Positions 23,870 to 37,323 are shown, numbered from the stretch's first letter. The stretch: DNA of 64,000 bases from Haliotis asinina (GCF_037392515.1 NC_090280.1:62385504-62449503), one strand, 5' to 3'. A program made the numbers and translations. Notes: generated from the letters alone by a model not told the origin.

Positions 23870-24110
23870 GCGAGTGAATTTAGTTTTACGCCACACTAAG
23901 CAATATTCCAGTCATATGGCGACGGTCTGTAAATAATCGAGTCTGGACCAGAAAATCCAGTGATCAACAGCATGAACATCGATCAGTGCAACTGGGAACC
24001 GATGACATGTGTCAACCAAGTCAGCGAGTCTGGCCACCCGATCCTCTTACAGCAAGCATAGTCACCGGTTTTGGCAAGAACTGGTTGCAGAAGACCTATT
24101 TTTCCGGTGG
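23870..24110 (+). mobile_element. SINE, long type, well preserved
   Basis: It runs through 'TTTAGTTTTACGCCACACTA', 'GCAATATTCCAGTCATATGG', 'CGGTCTGTAAATAATCGAGT', 'CCAGTGATCAACAGCATGAA', 'GATGACATGTGTCAACCAAG' and 'CCACCCGATCCTCTTACA'. A second short piece of the same family lies at 24195-24270. It served as the reference for other copies here. Confidence 0.85.
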
Positions 24111-25125
24111 TAGGTGAAAATATAGCCACTAATCCTTTTCCACATCTCCCCAAATCTCTGCTAGAGTCCATCCTGACAATTGCATTATCATCTACCATAT
24201 TACAGCTATATGAAGACATCTGTAAGTAATCGAGTCTGATCCAGACAATCCTGTGATTAACACAGTGAGACACGGTGACAAAGCATGAATTTATGAGATT
24301 ATCAAATAGTGATAGCAGGAGTTTTGACATGCCAGGAGCAGTTTGACTACGACAAATAAGGTTGGTAGCATACTGAATCCCTAAACGCGTATAAGTGTTA
24401 TTGTCTCAAAATAAAACAGGTTACTGGACATATAATGAAAACAAAACCGATAGCCGATAAAACCGTTCACATAAAAGTGATAAAGGCAAAGTGGACTGCA
24501 TAAGAGCCTGTAGTTATGAATCGCTATCAAATAGTGGTAACAAGGAGCATTATCACGATGACATTTCAGTTAAAAAGATAAATGCATTCTTTTGCAATTA
24601 GGCGTATGTCGGTCATGAGAGATATGGACTCTGCTCTAGGGAATTTCCTCAAGCATAAGTCGGATTATAATTACCATAAAATGCAGATACGAAATTTAAT
24701 CAAACATTTAAAGGACTTAACCAAAGTGCACCCGCATACAACACAAAACACGTAAATAAACAATGTTTAGTTTATGCAGGTCAGAGTCACAACAACCAAA
24801 ATATTTCTGTTTTACCCATTTTTCACACGAAGTCAAAGACAAAATGATAACGGTTTTAGAACAAATCTTTCCTTTAAGAACATTAGACCTGACATTTATT
24901 TACTTTTCAAAAAGTTGATTCATTAAGGAATTACAGAGGTTTCAAGGTCATCGTGAAAGTAATTAGTTACCTGGTTTTCTAAACGGAATCCAATGTCGAT
25001 CTGCAAAAGTAGAACCCCAAAATGTCGTATGTCTGAAATGTCCGGATTGGACTCATGCGTACTACAGTCTCTCTACTGTTATCATCAGCCCGTCACATGT
25101 CTGGGAAAGGTGGGCTGATAACTAA

Positions 25126-25416
25126 ATATCTATGGTAGCTGATTTGGGCCATCGCTTTCTCGCCATAAATTTTGGAGGCCAGAAAGCGAGAAAGCGATAT
25201 CGTGAGACGAGAGAGCGATAACACGAGACGAGAAAGCGATAGCACAAGACGAGAAAGCGATAACGCGAGACGAGAAAGCCATATCGCGAGACGAGAAAGT
25301 GATAGCAGGGGACGAGAAAGCGATATCATCGTGCGAGAAAGCGATGGAACAAGGAAGCGAGAAAGCGATAGAGCGAGAAAGCGATATTACCCACAATTCA
25401 GTCCTGTCTGGGCATG
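25126..25416 (+). mobile_element. 'GAAAGCGATA' element, copy 1
   Basis: Defined ends ('GGTAGCTGATTTGGGCCATC' at left and 'CAGTCCTGTCTGGGCATG' at right) enclose about 14 units of a 10-20 bp minisatellite (GACGAGAAAGCGATA). The same ends in inverted order occur at 27802-28063, so the array is internal to a dispersed element. Open frames through the array are repeat artefacts. Confidence 0.7.
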
Positions 25417-25643
25417 AATGACTACAAACTTGAGCTTAATCGCCATTCGTGGTTTCTCAACAGTAGAAAATGTTTTAGTAATGTCCTTGCCATTGTTTGT
25501 TTTGACGTTTAGAGAAATTTAAGATAGATGTAGACTTTCCTTTGGCATACTGTTTGAATGTGAAGTACCAGAAATATTCATTTTGTGAAGTGACTGAAGG
25601 AATTACATATTTTATGCCATCACTGAACTGGAATTGTCTTAAC

Positions 25644-25763
25644 CAACTTATATTAATGATATCAACCAATTATTATTAGTGGGGAGGGGGGTAATGACAA
25701 ATACAACTTATATTAATGATATCAACCAATTATTATTAGTGGGGAGGGGGGTAATGACAAATA
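25644..25763. repeat. Perfect 60-bp tandem duplication
   Basis: Two identical 60-bp blocks run 25644-25703 and 25704-25763, containing 'ATATTAATGATATCAACCAA' and 'GGGGAGGGGGGTAATGACAA'. Their identity implies a recent duplication or an assembly duplication. Confidence 0.92.
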
Positions 25764-26593
25764 AGGCATTGTGATAGCACGAGCGCAACCTAAAACGATG
25801 TATTCAACCACATGCAGCATTCATCCTAAAATAAAATCAATGCAATAACCCCATTAAGTGAGTGAGATTCGATTTACGTCGCTCTTAGCAATAATAAAAA
25901 AAAGCTGGAACCATTTATGTTTTTCATGGTTATCAAAAATTGCAGCTCTACTTTCTTTGATTTCTTCAAGATGATAAAATTTATTAACTGACGATCTTCA
26001 CCTTTTTGAACCCAAATCGCCCCTACCCAAGGAACGAAGTGGCGCGCTTGGCTGTAAAGCACCTTAAAGTGGTGCCTAAATGTGGAAACAGACCTATTCC
26101 ACAGTCAGTGGTCTAACCTAGGCAAAAGGATGCAGTCCAACGTTCGTCCAGTCAAAGCTGAAAATATACAGTACACAGTTAAACGCGGGGCTAACTAACC
26201 ATAGTGAACTTCGAGAGGTATTTAGCAGTTGGTTTGCTGAACGGTGGGGACAGTTTTATGGATATGCAGCTTCTTTATTATAATATAAGCAACGTGATGC
26301 ACATTACTGTAGGAAACGAGATTGAGATTCGATCGATTTATGTCGCTCTTAGCAATAATCCAACAAAGTGGAACCATTAACAATGTTGCATGATGAAACC
26401 AAGTGCCCATGTCAATAAGAACTCTTTGCTCTGTATCACGTTTATCTGTCATACATATCATCACTTAGAGTACGTTATGAATATATTAGTGAAACAGTTT
26501 AAATGGTGTTTATATGTCGAAAGTTGTAAAACATTCCGTTTGCCACACCCGACAGCGTCGTAACTTATAAATACACTGTGTTACCTATCTCCG

Positions 26594-26789
<196 letters not shown>

Positions 26790-27004
26790 AGTGTACAGCT
26801 GTTCGTGGTCGCGTAGCATTTGATAAGGTGATTGGTGACGCGTGTATCCAATTAACGTTTTTCAGTCTGTAACATATTCGTTGTCAGACGAGGACTTCCA
26901 ACACGTTCAATATATGTAATGATCTACCTGTATTATCCTAGTATTTATAATTTGGTCAATTTATGTCAAAACTATTCGAATCTAATGACAACAAGAGATG
27001 ACAT

Positions 27005-27185
27005 TCACTGGGTTGGCGGTGGTGTGTAAATTATCGAGTCTGAATATGACAATCCAGTGATCAACATCATGAGCATCGATCTACGTGATTGGGTTACGAC
27101 TGACTACCTGATCCCGTTTGTCACCTCTTACAACAAGCATAAGTTGCTGAAGACTAATGTAACCCCGATCTTGTTCCCCGGCAAA
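27005..27185 (+). mobile_element. SINE, long type
   Basis: 'AATTATCGAGTCTGAATATG', 'ACAATCCAGTGATCAACATC', 'ATGAGCATCGATCTACGTGA' and 'CTCTTACAACAAGCATAAG' mark a diverged copy without the tail end. Confidence 0.75.
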
Positions 27186-27801
27186 ACGGGGAGTATGGAA
27201 GGTACTGGTTGTTAAGGGTTTACGGGGTATTATCTCATTTCCTGATACTCTTCTTTATGGCGTCACGGCAAAGGTGTAGCTTTAGCCCAGGGAATAAAAA
27301 AATCCTAGTAAAAGAGCCTAAAGAGAAATACTTCTGTATTTGTGGAACACGATGTTACGGAGTATATTTTTATTTCTTTCATCATGTGTATGAAGAAACT
27401 ATGAAACGGAAAGCTATATACGAACATTTGAAACAACCGTGATAAGATAACAAGGGAAGCCGATAGTTAATTAGCGCTAAACTGGTCGGGTGGATAGGCA
27501 AATATAAGCCAGGGGTTGTTCATCCAGGCATGAGTGATGAGATAACAATGGTGGCATTTAACAAGGGAATTGACAATAGAGAAATGCAAGACAGGAATTA
27601 ATCCAGGTCTTGATAAACATTTCACAGGTTTTCAAAACTCTCTCGGTTTCTGGACTTATTGTTGGATTATTGGTTACACAAGTTAAAAGATTAATTACAA
27701 AATTGCCATAGAATTTGAAAGCATATGCATTTTATTCTGTGCGACTAAAACAAATGGTGATTCAGCTTCCTGTTGAATTAAGTTATACGCAAGCAAGACG
27801 A

Positions 27802-28063
27802 CATGCGCAGACAGGTCAGAATTAAGGTAAATATCGCTTTCTCGCTTTATCGACTGGCTGTGTCGCTTGCTAGCTCTATGGCTTTCTCGCTTTCTCTCCT
27901 TGTTTTATCGCTTTCTCGCGATATCGCTTTCTCGCTCTTTCGCTTTCTCGCTTTCTCGTCTCGTGTTATCGCTTTCTCGTCTCGCGTTATTGCTTTCTAG
28001 CCTTCTCTCCTCCAAAGTTTAAGGCGAGAAAGCGATGGCCCAAATCAGCCACCATAAATATCA
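27802..28063 (-). mobile_element. 'GAAAGCGATA' element, copy 2 (inverted)
   Basis: The reverse complement begins 'GGTGGCTGATTTGGGCCATC', runs through a degenerate GAAAGCGATA array and ends 'CTGACCTGTCTGCGCATG'. Both ends match copy 1. Confidence 0.7.
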
Positions 28064-28194
28064 CCTTGTGCAAAGCGTACAGGCTGATAAGAAGGCGATA
28101 TATTGGGCAACACAGAAATTAAACTATTCACAAAAGGTCAAATGTGTACCACAGCACAGACGCTGTCTGATCTAGCACAATCTGATGTAGGCAC

Positions 28195-28385
28195 TTGTTA
28201 CAGGGACCTCTGAAGATACGGGTCAGAATTGGTCTTCAGTAACCCATGCTTGTCTCAAGAGGCGACTAACTGGATTGTGAGGTCAGGCGGCTTTCTGACT
28301 TGGTTGACACATGTCATCGGTTCCAAACAGCGCAGATCGATGCTCATGTTGAGGCGTAAAACTGAACTAACTTACTCACTTGTTA
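28195..28385 (-). mobile_element. SINE, long type
   Basis: In reverse orientation: 'GGTCTTCAGTAACCCATGCT', 'CTTGGTTGACACATGTCATC', 'GCGCAGATCGATGCTCATGT' and the tail 'TTGAGGCGTAAAACTGAACT'. Confidence 0.8.
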
Positions 28386-28934
28386 CAGGACGTATGGAAG
28401 TCACAGCAACTGAAAAGTGATTAACATTGCATCAGTGAGTGTAAGTCAGAAATGACAGACAAGTGTAAATAAATGTAAATACAAGTTGCCAAAAACATTT
28501 CCTTAAGCATTATGAATCTCTACTGAAGATGAGCTACTTTGGTTTACGTTTTGGAAGCTTTCATTTGAACTTGATCTGCAGTCAAGACCACCTGTCATTT
28601 TAAACGATCTGTATATGAAACGAACTAATTGCCCAGTGTCCAAATGAAGGCTGTGTTTTCATTTGAAATTGCTTTGCAGACCACTGAACGTGTATTCTTG
28701 TGCTGACCAGTCATTCGTCAGACAGGACAAGTCAAAAGTGACAGGGAAGTTTCAACTACATTTCCATGAACGTCTAGAATCTCCACTGAAAAGGGGCTAA
28801 TGAATATATTTTCATGTAAAATAGTTTGCATATGCTCCGGCAGGTGGATGACTTTTGACAAGTGGTCAGAGATGAATAAATCCCTAGACTGACTACCCCA
28901 AAAATATGGTCAGCCGCCAGAGTCCTGCACTCTG

Positions 28935-29007
28935 TGCCGGAACCCGGGATTGAACCGGGGACCTTTAGATCTTCAGTCTAACGCTCTCCCAACTGAGCTT
29001 TTTCGGA
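28935..29007 (-). tRNA. tRNA-Phe(GAA) or a recent pseudogene of it
   Basis: The 73-nt cloverleaf on the minus strand has a D arm GCTC-AGTTGGGA-GAGC, an anticodon stem TTAGA/TCTAA with loop CTGAAGA (anticodon GAA), variable loop AGGTC and a T arm CCCGG-TTCAATC-CCGGG. A and B boxes are intact. Only the acceptor stem is imperfect: TCCGAAA against TTCCGGC leaves two mismatched pairs, including the first. This could be a degrading copy. No second tRNA lies nearby. Confidence 0.78.
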
Positions 29008-30028
29008 TTACGAAGAAATAGAAGTAAAATTATGTTCACATAACTGAAGATGATCTTTCATAAATTGTGCAGAAGTCAGTTCGTTCTTATTGGAAATCAT
29101 CGTCAGCTGCGTATACATAGTTTTATTTCATCTTTCCTGTGCTATGTTGTCGAATGACACCTGATAAAGCGTCACAAGCACTTCATTTTAATCTATCCAT
29201 AGACTGCCATGCTAAACCTGATTGCTATGTGTGTAAATGGTTACAGTTAATAATCATCGGACAATTGAATGGAAATTATTTGTATGTAGCTGAGATGATT
29301 TCCCAGCAGGCAGAAAAGCGTTGAAAGTAATTTGACAGGAGCTAAATATATGGAAAGTATTCTTGCAAGAGTTAATTAACATGCAAGTATATGACAATTT
29401 CACTAATGACGACTCACTTGTGCCGTCGTCACATGTCACGGGTCGGTTTTCCATCATGGCGTCCCTATGCGGTTGAGACGTCATCAGCTGGTGTTACTGA
29501 TGGGAGACGAACAGAACGCTGCTTCAGGTGAGTGGGTAAATATTTATCGTAACGTAGGCACTATTTCAGCCATATCGCGAGCCATATACGAGAACAATTA
29601 ATTATCAGTATATGTCTGATATCAGTAATATCAGAAGCAATAAACTGTTTACGATAGACAGTAAAAACTATTAGTGTATCACAGATAGAGATATAAAACT
29701 AGCATGTGACTAAAAACGTTTACTATACAAAGACAGTACAATATAGACGGGTTATAGATCACCAGCAACTGAAGGTAGATCACCATACTAGGGATTATAC
29801 AGAGTGCTTCTGCATTACTCAGAGTGTCCTCACCTTCCTCATCTTCGCTGAGAAATCGCTAGGAACCAAACTAAGGGCACTAAGAAGAATTGGGACGATA
29901 ACGACAGTGTACTTGATGGATTTCAAAGACGAGGTCTGCATATTTGACATGCTTTCCCCCGAATCTTGCACGTTACTCTCAAAAGGGACAGAAAATTCAA
30001 CGGTACAGATTAATTAATTGACTTTATC

Positions 30029-30151
30029 AAAAACACAAAACAAAAAAAAAAAACCCACCCCCCACCCACCCCCAAAAAAAACAAAACAAAAAAACCCCAA
30101 AAAAACAAACAAACAAAAACAAAACAAAACAATGCAAACAAACAAAAAAAA
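30029..30151. repeat. A/C-rich low-complexity tract
   Basis: Runs of A and C with AAAC-type repeats over about 120 bp. Confidence 0.9.
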
Positions 30152-31264
30152 TAAATATAAATGGAGAAGATATACTGTTTAAAAGATGGGCAGCCATTGG
30201 CACGGTGCTGGACAGTCTGTGTAAACTAGTTGCAAAGTCGACATTTTATGCCAGCAGTTTCTTTAAGTATCATATTGCGAGTGGCATGGGCGTACCCAGG
30301 AGAGATATGAAGGGTGTGAAGGCATGTTCCCGCAAGAGAAGTTTAGAAAAATGGTTGCTCTAGACATCATTTCGTGACATATTTTCCGGAAAAAGTGTAT
30401 TTTAAACTTTCATAAAAATATTTTTTCCTAGGGAAGATACTGAAATTGAACAAACAAACAAGCAACTCTGCATTTATTGCATTCATTTTAATTTAAATTT
30501 CTTGAAGGTATATGTGGGGTTTCTACAGTTTCTACGCATAGAGAAAAATCTGTAAACTGCTGCGAGTTATATCGGCTTAAGCCAATTGTTGCATGTAGTG
30601 TTGTGAATACTCGTAGATATAGAATGCTAGAATGCCTGCTCCTGATTACTTTATATATAAACATGATTTGAACAAATGACAACTATGTGGATCCATAACA
30701 AAAGGAAGGGGGTATTCCGAAGAGTAAACTTCACAGCTGTCAGCACATTATGTACCGTCTTAAATGAATTTTAGGCACCTCGTCTTCCGAGCAGCACATT
30801 TCTCAGTGACATGGTGTGTGTTTACTGGCATGTCTCTGTGGACATGGATAAAGTTAAACAAAGCCAAAACTTTTATCTTTAGAAAAAGAGGGCCTCTTTG
30901 TCAGTATGAGAAATGGTTCTATAATGGTTCCCCTATTTAGGACTAGTGTTCACACCCATGCATGTGTGAAGTAAAACCCAGACATATCTTGCATCCCGGT
31001 CTTCTAAAGTTCTAATATCTTTAATTGTTTCCAGAGGAACACTGGCAACATAGTTTGCACTGATATACTTAAAATTTTGATTCAATGGTTGTGTTTATTC
31101 TTTTTTATGACTCTGAAATTTGGAGAATATGTAAACAATACTCTAGGGTAAAACAAATGGTATGGTTCTTGGAGAGTGTGACAGGCTGCCGTTACAGCAC
31201 TTATACTTGTCAAGAGTGATTAAATTCTAGTGTAGACTTATTCATATGATCCCCACATCACTGT

Positions 31265-31790
31265 TATTCAATGTTAAGATTACTAGCTAGTTTAGACTGT
31301 AATACCTGGGTAACAAAAGTTAGACACATCCTTTTTCTGTATGGATTTGGTTATGATTGGCTAATCCAGGAAATTGGAAATGTGGAATATTTTGTGTATC
31401 TATTCAAGCTAAGGCTAGGTGAAACCTTAAAACAGTCTTGGTTCCCATCAATTAGTGAAACTCCTCAATGTATATTTTTAAAAGGAGTTTGAAACTTTGT
31501 TAAATGTTGAAAGGCATCTGTGTTGTGACATCTCTATGCACTTAAGAATTGCTATGTCAAGGTTTAGAGGCAGTAATTTCATTACGGGTGCCGAATGTGG
31601 CAGGAATAATGGAATATAACGAAAGGCTATGTCCTTTTCGTAAAACCAGACGCCCATATTATAAAGAAAATGAATGTAATGTAGAATTTCTTTATTATGC
31701 CTATGATACCATCAGGAAGCAATACATAAACAGTTCACTAAAGAACCATTCACTTATCATTCTGTCGTGAATCTTTTGCAAAGCAGCAAT
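31265..31790 (+). mobile_element. LINE 3' fragment (C-terminal region)
   Basis: The frame from 31271 reads LDCNTWVTKVRHILFLYGFG. A segment near 31610 in another frame has YNERLCPFRKTRRP and YDTIRKQYINSS, resembling the Cys/His-rich end of a non-LTR ORF2 ('NERLCPFC..VEDEYHFLL'). Frames are interrupted: stops and shifts separate these blocks, so it is long dead. The reverse transcriptase part is missing. Confidence 0.6.
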
Positions 31791-31913
31791 GACGCCGTCG
31801 TGTACAACGTTTGCCTATACTTACACCATGTACAGAAACTCATAAACTCCAGGACAAACAGCTGCAAAGTTATTTTGCTCACCTACTAAACACAATGTCA
31901 GTTTTATTGTAGT

Positions 31914-32100
31914 GTGGGCGAGGGTCTCTTTACTGAATAAATACTGTCTGTCTGGATATATGCAAGTGATGACATATGGACAAGGTACTCTTGATTTGTG
32001 GGCGAGGGTCTCGTTACTGAATAAATACTGTCTGTCTGGATATATGCAAGTGATGACATATGGACATCACGCATGGTGAACAAAAGGTACTCTTGATTTT
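31914..32100. repeat. Two-copy tandem duplication, about 83-103 bp
   Basis: 'GTGGGCGAGGGTCTC.TTACT' through 'ATGACATATGGACA' occurs at 31914 and again at 31997, each followed by 'AAGGTACTCTTGATTT'. The second copy has about 20 extra bases before that end. Confidence 0.8.
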
Positions 32101-32159
32101 CCTCATTGCAGTGAAGGATCTCTCGCTTCATGCTGATGTCACGAGCAGAGTGGTAAATT

Positions 32160-33280
32160 TCCGAAAAAGTTAAGTATAGGCACGTGTCTTTAGTGTCTAA
32201 TGACACTAATGTCTAATGTCTAATGAAGGTTTGCTACTCAGGGGAAGTAACTGGTCTTAGGCAGCCAAAGGAAGTCCTCCGTTTAACACCAACCGACTTC
32301 ATCCAGACGTAGGAGGCAGTTGGATTGCTATTCTGTTCCACACTATACATGTACACTCGATGCAATGGTTTCTCAGAAAGCCTCTCCACAAATGACAGAC
32401 TCTGGACAGACTTGATGAATCACTTCACATTGTTTACCCCCATATCGCTGTACCGTCCAGCAGCCACATGTGCATCGCCATCAACAAAATCAACCTCAGA
32501 TTCAATTTCTGTACAACGACCTTGGCACGCTTAAAATAGCTGTGGAATTCCTTCCTCTCATGCGTCTTGACATGCATCTCAAGAGGATCATCCGACAAAT
32601 AAACATGAGCAAACGTACACAAAAACATTCTATTATGATTAATCAAACGCTTTCATTAAACCCCGATTAAGGGAGGAACGACGGTGGTAAGCTCTATTGA
32701 CTTGACTAGACTTGATCCTTCTGGTCAGATGGTCAATGCTCAGGGAAGATTGCTTGTGCGAGTTCCCAGACCCTGTACAGGAAGCTGAGTGAGGGACGCG
32801 AATCCAGACACCTGCACCATCAAGTGTTTGGAATTTGGTGATAGGTTCGGGGTGTTTGGAGAAGGCTTTCAGTTTTATGATTATCGGAAACCATTAAAAC
32901 TACCAGCAGACTGGAACAACAGTTTAGATATTGTAGCTAGTGGTAGATCCTCCATTTCTGAACGAGGAGTGTCTAAGAATTACTGCAATCACTGTCCAAT
33001 TCCTAACCAAGGTCGAGATAAACGTCTACATATGGAGATGTGTGTGTCTTTCAACCAAAACATTCCAACGCTATGCACAATGAGGTCCACTGAATGACGT
33101 ATATGGTTCAAGTAAAATGAAACGCATTGTAATAGAAATAAACTCGGTGTAACAAGTAACAAGAATTGTTGGCTGAGACTGTAACCTAACCTGGACAGCC
33201 CTGGTGCATGGGTATAGATGACGTGTATTAGCTAAAGATGCTTTCTTTATATATAAAGACATTAAGTGAAATGTATGGAG
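32160..33280. other. No recognised gene; possible LINE-derived sequence
   Basis: There are short plus-strand frames (32325, 32789), for example SGRSSISERGVSKNYCNHCP. It lies directly upstream of reverse-transcriptase remnants and might be the degraded 5' part of that LINE, but I see no endonuclease motif. Confidence 0.3.
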
Positions 33281-33289
33281 GAAATATTC

Positions 33290-34810
33290 TAGAAAATATT
33301 AGAGATGTGAATATTAAGCTAGCTGTTAGTTCATTGAATGATTTAATCCCGAATTTCGCTCAGTGAATGAAAAGGCGGATGTAACCTAGAGTCAACCTGT
33401 TTGGTTCGATAGCGATTGTCAGAAAGCCAAAAGGAGAAAATATGCTGATCTTAGGAAGTTTAGAAGAGCGCATGATGATAATGATCTAAGCATGTCTTAA
33501 GACAATATAATATACTTTAGATCTACTCGTCAACAAAAACAATTTCAGAGGGATGAAACATCTATTGATAACTTGATGGAAAAACTTAAGGAACCTAATC
33601 GTTTCCCGAAAAATATTTAACCACGTATTTAACAGTCGAAAAACTACCACACATAAAAATAGCATATCTATCGACACATGGGAGGAACGCATTTGTAATT
33701 GTTCATTGAAGACGGACAATGGTAGTTTCCAATATTATCATAAACAGTGAAATACATGAGACAAAAACAACTGGTGCTATCAATGGTTTAAAGACAGCTT
33801 GTCTTGATAAATTTCATACAAGGTGCTGGTGTTTTAATCCCAACTCTTCTTATATCTTCAACAAGAGTTTTGACACGGGATGCTTACCAGATGAATGATC
33901 AGAGTTCATTACATAAAGGTGGACCTCCAACTGATCCAAATGACTATCGAGGGATATCAGTTTTATGCATATTTAGTAAAATATTTATAATGTTGACAGA
34001 GATATTTGATAAGATTGTTGAATCGCGTGGTGGATTTAGACAAGGGTATTCAACTTGATAACGTATTTTTGTTGACTGCATTGATAGAGGAACAACAGAA
34101 TGCAGATTTTCATAGTCTTTAAGAAGGCTTTTTGTACGGTGAGGGCGATCAAAATTATGGAGATTATTTAACCACATCGGAATAAAAGGCAATATACTAC
34201 AAAAAATACATATTCTATATAACGATGTATCTGCTATTGTAATAAATAGTAGTACTTATTCAGATTTCTTCAAATGACCCATCGGTTTACAACAAGGTTG
34301 TAATATGAGCGATTGGATATTTTCTGTGAATGTAAATGCATTTAGTAACATACTGCTATGGGCACTACGTATTTAGTTCGACTAGGCTCGCTAAGTACAA
34401 TGTTTATTCCTAATGCAGGATACTAACCATTCCAAAACAAACTCGCGTGATAACCTATCATTCTTCAGAAATTTACACATAGAATGAAAAATGTATTCAT
34501 ATCAAATTGGTTTTATTCAATTACTAATACATATAAACTATAAACCTACAAAGTGTTTAAGTATAAATTTGAAACTGAAGAGTACACAAAGTCATTACAA
34601 ACAAAATTAATAAAATTAGGAGTACTTTGGCAAACTTTCATTGCGGAACACTCCTACAAGAAATAGAAACTGGTAGATGGAGGACGTCGAGAGCAAAGAC
34701 AGACTGGAAATTATGAAAATCTGGTGATAAAGTGGATGAATGTCCTTTTCTGTTGGTTTTTATCACTTTCACACATCAGAAAACAATATCTCAGTATCAC
34801 ATTAATCTAA
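33290..34810 (+). mobile_element. LINE (non-LTR retrotransposon) ORF2 remnant
   Basis: Blocks in several plus-strand frames match a non-LTR reverse transcriptase in order: a pre-RT linker 'FDSDCQKAKREKYADLRKFR' (about 33400), 'DPNDYRGISVLCIFSKIF' (33935), 'GGFRQGYST' (34030), 'GLQQGC' (34290) and a C-terminal 'ETGRWRTSRAKTDW' then 'DECPFLLVF' (34665-34760). Stops and frame changes interrupt it throughout, and the YADD box is not visible, so it is inactive. It resembles CR1/L2-type elements, but the clade is a guess. Confidence 0.75.
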
Positions 34811-34819
34811 GTACACCTA

Positions 34820-36225
34820 GGCTCTGTACTCGTTTCACTGCTATAACATTCGCACATACCGTTTGAACCTATATCTAGAAAACTCGTACGATTCCGAATG
34901 CTGTTTTCCGCACGATTGCTTCCGAACGATACACATGGGTGACGCAATGAGTAAAGATTCATTGAAAATAGCGTTTTGTCACCTTTCAAGGATGTCATCT
35001 TGTTTCAAATATAACCTAATAATAACCCGTAAACGTATATACTGCAGGTCAAATATACTCTTCTAAAAGGTAGGGATCTTCATTTTTCTTTATTTACGAT
35101 TAAAAATAGGAGATTTATCTGAGTCAATGAATGCTGATATGATATTATTGAATGTTCTCACCATTTGCCCTTCCTTACAGCCATGGTTATTTGGAATGTT
35201 GTCTCTTTTGAAAGATGATTGGTGTATGGCATGTAATTTGCATGTATACGGTTTTCATTTTAAAGCAAACACTAACAGTATGATGCAAGATAAGTGTCAA
35301 AATGTATGTTCCAAGTGATTCCTTGGGCTTCTTGAAAAAAGGCCAAAACCAAGAATGGGACCCCATGCACGTGCATGGGTCTACTGCGTTGTGCACGTGC
35401 CTTTCATGCATTGTGTTTAGGGGTGGTAATAGAGGGAAATGGTGGTGCGTTCATAAGATTTCTGTTCTTGAAACGTTTCAAAATTGTTAACGTTTACACT
35501 TCCTATTCAAATTGAAAGTTCATTATCCCCTACCTTTTTCTGAAGAATATATCTGTGTTTTCTGCGGACATTCGTTTGTTGACAGATCAGTGTCAGTGAC
35601 CAGAGAAGAGAAATCCCCCAACCATCTGTAGGTCTCGCTGAACCCTAATAAGTAGTCATTGCATGATTGGTTAAATCCGTTCTGTCATCTTGTCTTTGAT
35701 TGGACAGTCATAATTCAAAGGTTGGCCGAGGTGACCTTCTACTAGGGTTTGTCAGACTCAATATAGCAGCATAACGAATAATACTATGCCTAAATTTAGC
35801 AAGACTGATTGATTGTCGCAGCACTTTTTATAGATCAATATATTCACGTAATGGAAATGAAATGAAAGCACTATTAGAAATGGTGAAATGTATTTCACAT
35901 TATGTCATTACTTTGAGGATTTCTGTTATTATTGGATATTTGTATAGCGCACATTTCCATGCAACTAATGCTTGCTCAAGACGCTGATATGTGTTACCGT
36001 TGATCAGTGGATGTCAGTCATCAACCGTCATATCGTATTATCAATCTCATCTGCCTGGGGATTATACAACTCTTGCTCCCACTAGGCGCACCTATTTAAT
36101 TGTGACTCTCTCATCCTAACGAGATGCCTAATTCACAGCTGGTTGGGCTGGGGCACATAGTCACAGTACTTTGTCCAAGTTTACTGCACGCTGCTGTACC
36201 CGCAACTAAGTGTTTGCAGGTATTC
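34820..36225. other. Non-coding stretch without recognised features
   Basis: There are short open frames only. 'CACGTGCATGGGTCTACTGC' near 35370 is a small inverted repeat (CACGTGCA / TGCACGTG). I see no gene. Confidence 0.5.
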
Positions 36226-36227
36226 AT

Positions 36228-36345
36228 GTGGCCGCCATCTGTTTAGAAATGGTCTTCACACATTGTACCCATGTGGGGAATAGAACCCAGGCTTTTCACA
36301 TGCCGAGTACTGCGAACCACTAGACTATCCCACTGCCCGAAGAAA
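36228..36345 (-). mobile_element. SINE fragment (short tRNA type)
   Basis: 'TCACACATTGTACCCATGTG', 'GGGAATAGAACCCAGGC' and 'GAACCACTAGACTATCCCAC' give the head half of the short SINE in reverse orientation. Confidence 0.75.
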
Positions 36346-37001
36346 GTAAGATGATTCGTTTGGAATATAACAATTTGTGACCAACAATCATGCATAGCGA
36401 CTTCTACATTGATCTGCTTACCCATGTTCGATCAGTAAGGGGTGTATGAAACATATAAGTCTGTTCTGTTCATGCACGGCCACCTAAATCTGTGTCGGAC
36501 GATATGGAGAATCTCACCCAAGTGTCATCTCAACACGAGTTGATAAAATAACAAATACTCGAGGCTTGCCGAGGATATTTTACCTTTATCAACAATTTTT
36601 GACATAAATGGTATCTATTTATCGTCCAAAATCATTCTTCATTAGTTTTCAATGAAAAATGTACATCTCTTAACACAGCACTGGCATTAGATTTGCAGTG
36701 CAACGATGTCATACCATTGTGACGTCATCAAGTTCATGATGTCAGGGCATTGTGCAAAATCTACCGTCAAAGCGATACCTCCTAGGAGATATCTTCTGAT
36801 GTCACACAAGCGATATCTCCTGTGGAACACAATTTGGGGTGATAATACAAGTATTCCATACCTTATTAGCAGATGAAAACGATTACCAAGCACATGCACA
36901 TATAGCTGTCATAGTTACAAGTTTCCCAGATGCACTGCTATTTCTCGGACTGTGGGGTCTAAGTGGTACGTATATTGTGAACGTTTTTCCTAAATACAAA
37001 A

Positions 37002-37323
37002 GTGAAATGTTTCTCTAGTATCGGCGGGTCACTTTTATTTGTGCGGTTAACAATTTATTATTGCCTTTTAAAAATAATTTTGACTTGGTGCTTCCCGATC
37101 ATCCATTTGTCCACAATAAGAATGAGTGTTTGTAAGAACGAGTGTGACTGAATCTGCAACTCATTAACATGTGCTAAACCTTTCTAGCTGTATACCTGAG
37201 TAAAAAATGCGTTCCTCCCCCATCGCTTTTTTTATCAAAAATTAAAAATACAGTCCTACCGCCCTCGTCAAATTTGAAAAAAAAATGTACCTGAGAAACA
37301 TTAAATTTATTATTGCAGCCTTA
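37002..37323 (-). mobile_element. MITE-like repeat, copy 2
   Basis: It is the reverse complement of the block at 15657-15993 over essentially its whole length, including both inverted-repeat ends ('GTGAAATGTTTCTC' and 'CTGAGAAACATTAAATTT'). Confidence 0.65.

Noticed and set aside
25093-25417. RRESDN and LSRLVLSL repeat frames
   Set aside because: Products of the GAAAGCGATA array on both strands.
29418-29484. First coding exon on the minus strand (MTSQPHRDAMMENRPVTCDD)
   Set aside because: Only one donor site and no partner exon; too weak to list as a gene.
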